From contig CM046846.1 in the NCBI GenBank assembly GCA_025618425.1, positions 2,059,142 to 2,123,141 of the forward strand: a stretch of DNA of 64,000 bases, read 5' to 3'. Below the pieces are notes generated by a model that had not been told where the DNA came from, ran no database searches, and saw only the letters and a program-made list of their open reading frames with translations. Below are positions 22,401-32,162 of this stretch, in pieces. Position 1 is the first letter of the stretch; the number at the start of each line of letters is the position of its first letter. Source of the DNA: Heliocidaris tuberculata (lineage: Eukaryota; Echinodermata; Echinoidea; Camarodonta; Echinometridae). The translations under genes and the position numbers were made by a program.

Positions 22401-25400
22401 AAAAGTCTTCAGATTTTTTTTTTTTAAATTTGGCGATATCACTCAAGAAAGTTAAATTTGTCGGTAACAATTACGAATTTGCAGACACAAATTGAATGTG
22501 ATGACGCTAGAGATCTCTCGCTTGCAACGCCGGCGTGCTACCAAAAGGTTCTGGCACTATTGGGCGCTGTGCGGGCACATACATGTAGAGTCCTTAACAA
22601 AATGTTTAAGTTATCATTTTAAGGTTGATTAAAATCTTACATTCTTAAACAGAAAGTAACAAAAGGTTGTCGATAATTGTCCTATCAAATTTTAATCAGT
22701 TGGCTAAGTCAGTTCTATCTGTTTCTTTCGTATTCATTTCGCAGTTTCAGCGACAGATGTATTTCTTGTGGACGGTCCAGCTCCGCACGAAGGTCGGGTC
22801 GAAATCGTGTACGACGGCTACCGAGGTTGCGTCTGCGATGACGAGTGGGACGTTCGGGCTGCCGAAGTGGTATGTCGGCAACTCGGCTTCACCTCGGCTG
22901 TTCGGGTTGCTCTGGGGGAATTCCCTACCGCTTCGTGCAAGCAATCTCTGTTGACGGATGTGAGGTGTCGGGGTGATGAGGAGACCTTGTCGATGTGCTC
23001 GCATCGCAGGGGTTCTGGGAAAACTTGCGATAACGATGCGCCGTCCGTCGCATATGTGAGATGCTCGACTGAAGGAGGTGAGTTTAGATTGACTAGTTAT
23101 TCTCCTTAAATCAGTTGCGGATCCAGGATTTCTTGACGGAGGAGGGGGGGGGGGGGGGGGGGAGGGGCACTCGTAGGTGTCCAAAATTTCTAACAGGCAA
23201 AAACAACCAAAAGTGGACGGAGGGGAGGGGGCTCATCTGTATAATATTATAGGTTAACTTTCGCGCCCAGCTTAGTCGGTCTTATGGGTGGGGGCAGTGA
23301 ACACATGGCCCAAAACTTTGACTCAGTTTGACATTATGAGATATTTTGGTCATGCACAATGATATATCAATTTTTCTGTCGATACTTTTGAATAAGCGCA
23401 CAATTAAACAGAGTTATATGAGAACAATGGGAGTTGAATCAAATTTAAGGGGATAATAATCATAGGTTTGGTCTTTCCTTTTAGTCAAGTTAATTTTTTT
23501 TTGGGTGGAAGGAGGCCAGAATCTTGCATTAATAGTTTCTCCATCTCATTTATTCGTGCAGTTCGTCTTGTCGGCGGATCGAGCCCTCACGGAGGCAGTG
23601 TCCTCGTATACCACGACAACGTTTGGGGATCGGTATGTGACTACCGTTGGTCTCTCGCCGATGCTCACGTCGTATGCAAACAATTGGGGTATCCTTACGC
23701 TAAATCGGCAAGGAACAACGTCAACTTCGGCAGGAGCCTCGGCCTAGACATCGTCCTGGATGTCGTAGCCTGTCGTGGGGACGAAGAAAGCCTGTACGAG
23801 TGCGAGCACACGGCTTGGGGTGTGCATGACAGCGAGCATGTGGAAGAAGCAGGGGTTGTCTGCGCTACAGATCAAACAACGGGTATTAAAATACATTAAC
23901 ACTGAACTAATTTATCAACTATGTTGACTACATTTTATTAAACAATCTTAAGGTAAAATTAGTATAAATTATTTACAATCATTCAAATTGAAAGGTACAT
24001 AATTACAGACAATTACAAAATTTACAAAAGATTGACATGATTGGGGGGGATTAACATGATTGGAAAAAAAGTAAAAAAAAAAGTAAAATAAAAAAAACAA
24101 AAACAAAACAAAACAAACACACAACTATTTTGACTACTTTTTTTGCAAGTATGCGTCTTCACTCGTAATGAATGCTTTTAACTTAAGGCGTAGCAGTATT
24201 TCGTACCGGACAGTTGATAACATAATGTTGATTCTTATTATTATTAAAATAGCCATCATCTTAAAATTTAAATAAGCCTGTTATAAGCCTAGTCTCAAAC
24301 ATCATTTTTCTCAGAATTATTATGTTTCTTCTTGTCTTCCATCTTCTGTCTAGTGTCTACTATGTTTTTTATCAGTTGGATGCCATAACAAAAACGCCCA
24401 TACTTCATTAAGTTGCAATGAAATTGACCTCTTTGGGTTTTTTTTTCTTCATGGTCTCATATCATTTGCAGCTGTAGGATCAGTTCGACTTTCAGGAGGA
24501 TTGTATCCTTACACGGGTCGTCTTGAGATCTACTACGGTGGCGGATGGGGAACGGTATGTCAGCAAGGTTGGCGCGACTACGATTCGCGACAGGTAACCA
24601 AACGCTGCGTTTTCACGTTGTAATTTTCAAGAATGATACAAATATAATTAGCTTTATTTGGGGTGCACTTTCATCTTGTCGGTAAGGAGCTTGGGCAATA
24701 GATCAAGGGGCAGATCCAGGATTCTGTTTCAAAAAATGTTGGGGGTACTTCTCAAAAAACAAAACTCACTAGACACATCGCTTATGTAGTAGACTTGATA
24801 ATATGCTCGTTAACATTCACAGCCCCCGTCCCCCCCCCCCCCCCCCCCCCCCCACTTTCAAAAAACCTCCGTGGCCCCTGTAGGCCCTCATCGATATGTT
24901 CTGTTTTATTCCAGGTTTGCAACCAGCTCGGTTATTACTACTCGGGCAGAACCCAACCCGACCAGTCGAGTCATGCCATCATTTATGATGACGTACCCGT
25001 CCAACTATCCCACGTGACCTGTGACTACGGCATCCCATTGGCCGACTGCCACCACGGGATCTGGCAAGACACAAACTGCACTCATGCCCAAGATGTGTTT
25101 GTGATTTGTGATTATGATCGCGGTACGTATTACACCGTAATTAAAAAAAAATATATAAAAATCAATATTGTTGAAGAAAAAAAAAAGAGATCTGTAAAAC
25201 ACTTTCTTTCAAATAAATGAGTTAAAACAATATTTTAAAAAAATATATGATAATGGACAGAGTCGTATTTTGAAGTTAATATCAGGTGACATAATGAAGT
25301 ATATTAATTTTCAATATTCATCTTTCGGAAAACCTTAAAGTAAACAGTTATACTTATAAATATATGAATATTATGTCATATTTAAAACCATACCTAAATG

Positions 25401-28400
25401 AAAAAAAAAAGTTGCTGTGGATGAAAATACGGGGAGTGTTTGATAACTTTAATTCAGTTGAGAGTGAAATGACTGTAACAGTATACAGTTTCGTATTGGT
25501 TTTATGTTTTGTTTTATGTTTTATGGTTTATAGTTTTATGTTTTATGTCTTGGTTTTATGTCTGTCCTTGTCTTATTCCTTTGTTATATTCTTATAATAC
25601 ATTCGCTGTTTATATGACTAGCTTGGTTCCTGGAAATAAAAATTGATAAATATATGAAATGAACGGCAAGAGAATCTGGCGTTTTCAAAGAGAATTCTTG
25701 ATTATGACTTCGACGGCATAGTCAAAAGTTGTTTTATGTGCAGAAGTGACAGAACTTGAGCCAAGTAGAGTGTCATGCCCGTTGCACACGTTGGGTTACT
25801 TAAACTTCCTGAGTAGAACTGCATCAGCGACTGGCGCCATCTTTGATGTCAGAGCCAAGTGTCAGAGTGGCGAAGTAGATGACGTACTCAAAGTGAATGC
25901 CAGATGAACAGTGAAACATTGCGTTGAATTAATTCTGAATTCATTTTTTGTACGATTTAACATAATGGCTCATAAAAGACGGTACCAGTCGCTGTCGCAT
26001 GCTTACGCTAGCTAATGATGCCTCGAGTGCAACGGGCTAACGATGTGAGGCCATATTCCGTTCAACGCTCCAGGGGGGAGTTTCTTCAAGTGTTTTGTCG
26101 ATAATTTTTACCGACAAATTTGCTCTCAGCCAATCAGATGCAAGGATTTCAGTAGCTTATAACAGTTATTGCAACTTGTCGTTGATGACAAGTTTTATGA
26201 AACAGGGCCCAGACGTAATCAAACTTTGTTGATTCTCCTCATAGGTAACGAAGGAGAGGTGCGTCTTCTCGATGGTCGAACTCCTAACGAGGGTCGTGTC
26301 GAAGTCTACCGGTCAGGTTGCTGGGGTACCGTCCTCGCTGACGAGTGGGACCTGGTCGATGCTAACGTCCTGTGTAGACAGCTGGGCTACGAGGAGGCCC
26401 TGGAGGCGGTGACCGATGACCGCTTCGATCAGGGAACTGGGGTTATTCAGATCGGATCTGTTCAGTGTGGTGGGTCGGAGAGGCATCTGTTACGGTGCAG
26501 GTTTACGTCACTGCCTGTCTCCAATGGCGGGCATGAGAAAGACGCCGGGGTAGTGTGCGCTGATGAGGGTGGTAAATGGCTGCTGAAAAATGTTCTCATT
26601 TCCCTTTCCTTTCATCTGTAATGAATATCCTCTTCATAAGAATACAATTTTGCATCCTTGAAAACGCTTGGTTTACTTACTCATGCACACAGGATAGTAA
26701 GAGCTAGAATTGATCATATAATAAGTCCATAAGTGCCAGTTAATTATCAATTTTCAAATACAGCATTTGTATATGTTTATGATACCTATCAAATAAACAT
26801 TAGAAATAATATACTTTGATATGTTAATTAAATGAGAAGAACAATAGAATGACGATTTGCTTTCTCATACGACAACAACAGCCGTCTTGCCAGAAACGGA
26901 TTCATTAAGTTTATACGACTTCAAGAATATTAGCTGTTTTATTCTAAATCATCACCGTTCTTTTTACATGCCCTTATAGTAAGATGACAGAGAAGCACTT
27001 GGAATTAACTCACCTTTGCCAAACACTATATAGAACTCTACCTATGAAATCCCTATCATTTTTGTTTCAGTTGATGGAACTGAGGGTATGGTACGTTTAG
27101 TTGGTGGTCGTCGACCGGGTGAAGGTCGGGTCGAGATCTACCACCACGGCATCTGGGGAACCGTCTGCGACGATTTCTGGGACATGAAGGAGGCCGACGT
27201 CGTGTGCCGTCAGCTGGGTTTCAGCGGGTCCTCTGAGCCGATGAGAGGAGGTATATTCGGCATGGGGAACAGCAGGATACACCTGGATGACGTCATGTGC
27301 GAGGGAACAGAGAAGGAGTTGTCGAACTGCTCGCATGCGCCGTGGAACGACCATAATTGTCTGCACGGTGAGGATGCAGGCGTGATTTGCCACTCATTAG
27401 AAGGTGCGACATAAAATTAAGAAATAATAATATTCTTTCTTTGAAATTACCTTTTATCAATGTGATAGTAGGCCTATCAATCACTTTTAAGATTAATATG
27501 TCTAACACAACCTGACAGTCATTCCGACGCCGTGGTATGACAAGGGATGCTCGAGGACAGAGACGTCGCTAGAACACAATGATGGGATGGGGTGCCGAAA
27601 ATGCCGACAAGTTTGCCCATGCACTGAAAATGAGAATTATCATACACATTTACTGATGAAGTTACCATTATAGCTATGATGAATTTAATACAATAGGTGT
27701 TTTAAAAGCAACTCCTCCCTCCTTGTCTTTTGCAAACCGCCCTTAACCAATCATTTATTAAAGCGTACGTTGAATTGATTATCATTTTCTGTATTTTTCC
27801 ACGTAATAAATTGACAGGTGCCATCCGACTGGTCGATGGCGTCCATCCTACCGAAGGGCGAGTCGAGGTCTATTTAGAAGGGTCTTGGGGCACCGTCTGC
27901 GATCACCACTGGGACATCAGTGACGCCGATGTTGTCTGCCATTTCCTCGGATACCGTGATGCCGTCCAAGCTCCTGGTGGTGCCTACTTCGGCAGGGGGT
28001 CGGGCCCTATCAACCTGAATCGGATGTTCTGCAAAGGAAAAGAAGGGTCGTTGCTCCAGTGTTCTCATTGGTCGGTAGATGACGACTGTACACATGACAA
28101 TGACGCAGGAGTCATATGTCGTGGTAGCTGTATGTATCTTGTGTCGCATTCATCACTATTTTATTATACCTGTTGCACACGGGCGTTACTACGCACCAGT
28201 AACAGTAACACCGAGCAATGTTTGTAATGTTCCATTTGCACTCACTTTAAGTATGATATCACTCTCACAAGACCGCCTTAATCGCTGACGCAGTCCTATG
28301 GCAGCATATATTGTCTCGTGTGCAACTTGAAGAATTTATCAAGTTGTGTCTGGTTGTTGTATTCCTTTCATTTGCCATATTGAATGAAAATAGTATCAGT

Positions 28401-29393
28401 GAGAGATTATTACAGATTTAACAACCTTGGGGAATATAATATTTCAATGAATATTTGGTTTTCATGACCCAAACGAAGCTGTCTTATAGTGTCTCTGGTG
28501 CAATTATTTCATTCTGATGTATGTTGCTGTTCATTGTATCTCACTGGCCTGACCATGTGAGTTTCTGGTTTTATGTGACCCATTCTGATGAAACTAGTGA
28601 TCTTCTTTATTAATCAACAGATGGCTTCCACCCGTCAGCCATAGATATCTGTGGAATCGGAATCGGTTGCGCCTGTCTAATCGGTATCGTCGTGCGAACA
28701 TTTATCGTCTGCTGGCGTCGCCGGCATCCCACTGGTGCCACCCAATCATCGTGTTTCACATTCAACTTCTTGCGAACTCTACCGCCGAGGAGTCGACGGG
28801 AAGGGACGCGCCGTGCCAGCGACGAAGACGACAAATACGTGGCATTCTATCCCTTCATGCCACCTCCCTACTCACCCGTGGACGACAATTCACCTTTGGA
28901 TGTGAGTGACGGACAGCGAGAGACGATGGTGGTGCTTAGTCAAGGTCAAGCTGAATGTCATGTTCAAAGTGAACGTGAAGGACATGGAATGAATCAAGAA
29001 CTAGAAAGTAATCAAGACAGTGAAAATGAACTGCAACAATTAAGAGAAAGTCCTCACTGGAATATTCCAAAAGGAAGTACTGCGATCGATTTGAGACGAC
29101 GGCAAGACCATCAAACTGATCCTCAAGAACAACAGCATGAGTCTTCATCGATGCTTTCGTCAAGGTCCCATGATTCGACTTCATCAACACGGCGAACGAC
29201 TTCCCCATCGTCATCGAGTTCGTTGTCAGAAACGGCTCCCCCAGCTTACAATGATGCACTCCACCACCAGATCATCGGTCCGACCCGGTACGGTGGGGTC
29301 CCTATGGTGGCCTATGCTTCCATCGATGACTGTGACGGTTTGCGAGATGGAGTGCAATCTGAAAATACTTTATTTGTTGATCAGATTCCTTAA
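18909..29393 (+). CDS. SRCR-domain type I membrane receptor (whole gene, nine exons)
   Basis: Proposed CDS: 18909-18981, 22745-23077, 23562-23882, 24472-24593, 24915-25122, 26245-26571, 27071-27403, 27818-28123, 28621-29393. The sum is 2796 bp, 931 residues plus stop. Order: signal peptide (1-24), six SRCR domains (about 28-133, 136-240, 246-350, 356-459, 466-570, 574-672), one membrane segment (about 682-706) and a 225-residue cytoplasmic tail. All domain boundaries are phase 1, as in scavenger-receptor cysteine-rich genes, so domains can be gained or lost without frame change. SRCR domains bind microbial or host ligands at the cell surface; echinoderms carry large SRCR families, often expressed in coelomocytes. 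Ligand and expression are not visible here. The first exon is the least certain part. Confidence 0.8.
19391..19515. repeat. (GT)n-(GA)n compound microsatellite
   Basis: A GT run (19391-19426) passes directly into GA repeats up to about 19515, inside intron 1 of the SRCR receptor gene. Confidence 0.93.
20282..20695 (+). mobile_element. TTAA-flanked MITE family B, copy 2
   Basis: Starts CCCTTTCGAGACAATTGACC, ends CCTGTCCTGAAAGGG, TTAA at 20278-20281 and 20696-20699. Collinear with 17693-18101 (414 versus 409 bp). Lies in intron 1 of the SRCR receptor. Confidence 0.83.
20700..22744. other. Intron 1 of SRCR receptor gene, remainder
   Basis: No further SRCR exon recognised. A C run at 22339-22354 near GGGGCCTGTCGGCC may be an eroded hAT-type MITE. 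Open frames at 21211-21678 and 22083-22289 have no family signature. Confidence 0.4.
22745..23077 (+). CDS. SRCR receptor exon 2: SRCR domain 1
   Basis: Acceptor TTCATTTCGCAG, donor GTGAGT. Contains VFLVDGPAPHEGRVEIVYDG, VCDDEWDVRAAEVVCRQLGF, LLTDVRCRGDEETLSMC and KTC...VRC: the six cysteines of a group A SRCR domain are present. The usual WGTVC is RGCVC here. Confidence 0.88.
23110..23225 (+). repeat. hAT-type MITE end in SRCR intron 2
   Basis: CAGTTGCGGATCCAGGATTT followed by a G run (23143-23162). It resembles the ends at 24708 and 52371 (GGCGGATC-AG). No partner terminus found. Confidence 0.5.
23562..23882 (+). CDS. SRCR receptor exon 3: SRCR domain 2
   Basis: Acceptor TTATTCGTGCAG; donor GTATTA, weaker than the others but preserving phase 1. 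Motifs RLVGGSSPHGGSVLVYHDN, WGSVCDYRWSLADAHVVCKQ, VVACRGDEESLYEC and EEAGVVC. The cysteine normally found before the final E-x-A-G-V-x-C (here VHDSEHVEEAG) is absent, so one disulfide may be missing. Confidence 0.85.
24472..24593 (+). CDS. SRCR receptor exon 4: first part of SRCR domain 3
   Basis: Acceptor TATCATTTGCAG, donor GTAACC, ending in phase 0. Encodes VGSVRLSGGLYPYTGRLEIY, then GGGWGTVCQQGWRDYDSRQ. The second cysteine of the pair is supplied by exon 5. It is the only domain of the six divided by an intron. Confidence 0.82.
24705..24870 (+). repeat. hAT-type MITE remnant in SRCR intron 4
   Basis: AGGGGCAGATCCAGGATTCT on the left and a long C run (24831-24853) on the right; degraded version of the same family as 23110. 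Confidence 0.45.
24915..25122 (+). CDS. SRCR receptor exon 5: second part of SRCR domain 3
   Basis: Acceptor TGTTTTATTCCAG in phase 0, donor GTACGT in phase 1. Encodes VCNQLGYYYSGRTQPDQSSH, then LSHVTCDYGIPLADC and WQDTNCTHAQDVFVICDYD. With exon 4 all six group A cysteines are present. The usual E-D-A-G before the last Cys is replaced by AQDVFVIC. Confidence 0.84.
25123..26070. other. Intron 5 of SRCR receptor gene
   Basis: No exon seen between 25123 and 26070. Around 25480-25560 is a TTTATG-rich low-complexity stretch. Confidence 0.4.
26071..26210. repeat. Palindromic MITE with CCAAT core (copy 2)
   Basis: Starts CAGGGGGGAGTTTCTTCAAG and ends TTTTATGAAACAGGGCCC. The core TTTGCTCTCAGCCAATCAGA is conserved. 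It ends only about 35 bp before the exon 6 acceptor, so it contributes the upstream part of that intron end. Confidence 0.75.
26245..26571 (+). CDS. SRCR receptor exon 6: SRCR domain 4, lacking two cysteines
   Basis: Acceptor TTCTCCTCATAG. The donor is GTAAAT at 26572; GTGGTA at 26569 is an alternative in the same phase. Motifs EVRLLDGRTPNEGRVEVYRS, CWGTVLADEWDLVDANVLCR, GSVQCGGSERHLLRC and GHEKDAGVVC. The first conserved cysteine (VCDD is VLAD) and the penultimate one are both missing. Confidence 0.85.
27071..27403 (+). CDS. SRCR receptor exon 7: SRCR domain 5
   Basis: Acceptor TTTTTGTTTCAG, donor GTGCGA (non-consensus after GTG, phase 1). Motifs VRLVGGRRPGEGRVEIYHHG, WGTVCDDFWDMKEADVVCRQ, DDVMCEGTEKELSNC and NCLHGEDAGVIC; a canonical domain with six cysteines. 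Confidence 0.88.
27818..28123 (+). CDS. SRCR receptor exon 8: SRCR domain 6
   Basis: Acceptor AATAAATTGACAG (weak pyrimidine tract), donor GTAGCT, phase 1. Motifs IRLVDGVHPTEGRVEVYLEG, WGTVCDHHWDISDADVVC, RMFCKGKEGSLLQC and CTHDNDAGVIC; six cysteines. The usual CRQLG is CHFLG. Confidence 0.87.
28621..29393 (+). CDS. SRCR receptor exon 9: membrane span and PPxY-bearing cytoplasmic tail
   Basis: Acceptor TTATTAATCAACAG. Encodes residues 675-931: DGFHPSAIDICGIGIGCACL, then IGIVVRTFIVCWRRR, a single membrane segment with a basic stop-transfer. The tail is Ser/Gln/Asp-rich. It contains PPPY (755-758) and PPAY (881-884), ligands for WW domains such as those of NEDD4-type ubiquitin ligases, plus possible endocytic Y-x-x-hydrophobic motifs (YVAF, YGGV). 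Stop TAA at 29391-29393. An AATAAA at 30143 is the nearest polyadenylation signal I found. Confidence 0.85.
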
Positions 29394-30573
29394 TGTCCCA
29401 TCGATTGCATTTTATAATTTTGTACCATAATAAGTATGTTAAAATGGTACGTACGCGGGCTGTGGGCTGTTTCGTCATAACGATAAAGTTTTTTCATCAA
29501 TATGCAAAACTCATGTTTTTATGACTTCCGTGTGACCACTCGATAATTATTACTATTATCATTATTTATTGATTTTGATCTTGATGTTATAATTATAACC
29601 AGGGATAGTACATACTATGGAAAGAGAAGGTAAGAGGCGCGTCTTATGAAGAGTCGTCATTAAATTATTGGAAGCGCTTAATTTCAAATTTCGATTGATG
29701 TCAATCGCATCTCTGTATAATTACGGCGATAGAATATTGTAAGTTTGTCACCTGATTCAAACCATTCGCAAGGGCCCTGGATTGAATGACACATGACATT
29801 TTATTTTGAAGGTAAAGAACACTAAGTGAATGCGATAAATGGAATGGTTGAGAGAGCGATAGGTCAAATGACAAGAAAAATAACATACATTACTATTCTG
29901 GTCGTACCAGTAAACGAACCAGTAACTTAGCAGATGTCATGATGGGCGTGGTCACGAGTCATGTTAGAATTGGTTTATAGTTCATCAGAAAAACTGTTCA
30001 GAATAATGAATGAAGTTATTATTTAAGTCAACTGAAATAAGATATTGAGAGGTTGAAATTTTTTCATTATTTTATATCTATCAAAGTGTGTAAGAAACAC
30101 TGCCGTTTACTGTTTTATATTGATCTAACCTTACAGATTTCCAATAAATTGTTTGTGTCAAGAAAATTCACTGGACAAATTATCGAGTAAAATGTTCCCT
30201 ACCCTTCTCCGCTGCCCACCCTTCTTTCTCTTTTTATTTTCCTGTTATCTATTTGTTCTTCATTCGATTGGGGAGGGGGCATAGGGGCTGTTTTGTCAAA
30301 ATGTTTCAAGCTAATGGTTCTTGAGGGCATCTGGTATTTTAAAATGGGTATATTTTTTGACATAGCTCCCAAATATATTGACGAAGAGTTTAGCAGTATT
30401 GAAGGCTATAATGATGTGAATCAATCCTGTCGTGTTTTGGTTCTTGTTTTTAATCAAGAAATACTATGTTTTGGGGGATTTGTTGGAGGGAAAAGAATAA
30501 ATCACACCATATTTTTAAACAGCCGAAAGTATTCATATGTCAGACTCACTTTCGCTGTTTTAACAAATCAGTG
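29394..30573. other. 3' UTR / downstream region of SRCR receptor gene
   Basis: AATAAA at 30143-30148 is a candidate polyadenylation signal, implying a 3' UTR of about 750 bp. No other gene seen. Confidence 0.4.
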
Positions 30574-30800
30574 GAATCAGTGGCGTGCCCAGGATTTTTT
30601 TTACAAGGGGGGGGGGGCAAATTTTGTCACCTGTCAAATTCTGCTTGGAGGGAGGGGGAGGGGGGGGGGGGGAATTCTCCAACTCTCCAAAAGTCGCTCA
30701 ATTGGGTGGGGTATCAGATTTTGTGGGGGTCAAGAATTCTCTGACAAGCAACAAAAAAAACAACAAACAAAAACAAGTCTAAAAGGGGGGGGGGGAATTT
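30574..30800 (+). repeat. hAT-type MITE, left end and G runs
   Basis: CAGTGGCGTGCCCAGGATTT at the left followed by three G runs (30607-30617, 30659-30672, 30785-30796). No inverted right end was found before 31000. Confidence 0.5.
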
Positions 30801-30959
30801 ATTCTTTTTTCTGTCGAAAGTTGTTTGGTATGCTAGTATGTGAAATGCATATGTTCTGGGTCTAATGCCATAGTATTAAAAGAGATAGGGAGAATATAGA
30901 TAGAAAGACAGATGAGACAGATATAGATCAGATAGATAGATTGAAGGACGGGAGGGAGA

Positions 30960-30991
30960 AAGGGAACGGGAGGGAGGGGATCGAGGGAGAG

Positions 30992-31022
<31 letters not shown>

Positions 31023-31030
31023 GAGAGAAG
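30960..31030. repeat. GA-rich microsatellite
   Basis: GGGA and GAGA repeats. Confidence 0.85.
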
Positions 31031-31239
31031 TGGGTTAGAGGACACTTTCCCCTATCTTCATCAGATTTTTCTCAAACTTTCAATGACTTCGGTTCGGTTT
31101 TTTTTTCACTTTTCTGATTTTCACTTTCTTAATATGGCTACTAGCTGAATATAATTGACATACATTTCCCTTGGTATTCGGTCTAATCCGAATATCAATA
31201 ATTAAACCTTTGATAACGTGCCCCATAGAGAAAGAGGGG

Positions 31240-31475
<236 letters not shown>

Positions 31476-31479
31476 AGGG

Positions 31480-32054
31480 GTTACAATCCAAATGAACAAT
31501 GTGTTCCAAAACAACCCCACCCCCCCCCCCCACAAAAAGGTGTTAAAATTTATTATTATAGGCGCTTATAATTAAATTTTTCATCATTTACGAAGAAAAC
31601 AATACAACAAACAAAAAGTATGTGTAACTATATTCCCAACCAATTCTCAAATGCCCCCCCCCCCCGTTACATACGTTCTGTGTATGTAACTCTATGCCCC
31701 CCCCCCCCCCATAGAATAGTCTCGAGACACTAACATTAATATTATCATCATATTTTGAGGGTAGGTCTAGATCTATGTGAATATTTTTGATAAGTTAAAT
31801 GATGGAATCGTCAAGAAAAACATTGATTAAAATGTATTTTATATGTTTTAATCATTTTCAACGATATATTCTATGGAAGACAACGGCAAAAATCCACATT
31901 TTCAGATTTTTGTTATCGTTCCGTAACTCCTAGTGACTTGGACAAAGGAATTCTTTACACGTTTGCATCATAATTACACAACGCATTATTAGCTAGTGAT
32001 CCATAAGGGAAATTCATTTGCTCTAACTAAGTTAAGTTAAATTCAAATTTCAAA
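31480..32054. other. 5' flank / 5' UTR region of LRRC59
   Basis: Contains C runs at 31508-31531, 31653-31666 and 31697-31711 around a short inverted GTTACATAC...GTATGTAAC. No core promoter element assigned. Confidence 0.35.
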
Positions 32055-32162
32055 ATGTCGAATAAGGGCAGGATTACCAAGGAATCTCTCAAGGACAAGA
32101 TCGAGGGAAATGAGCTGGATCTGAGTCTATCTGGTCTCGCAAAAGTACCAGTGAAAGAAATT
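32055..32162 (+). CDS. LRRC59: LRRC59 exon 1
   Basis: ATG in AAAATG context. The 36 codons contain [20 protein letters not shown], then PVKEI: the conserved N-terminus of LRRC59. GTAAGT donor, phase 0. Confidence 0.95.
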
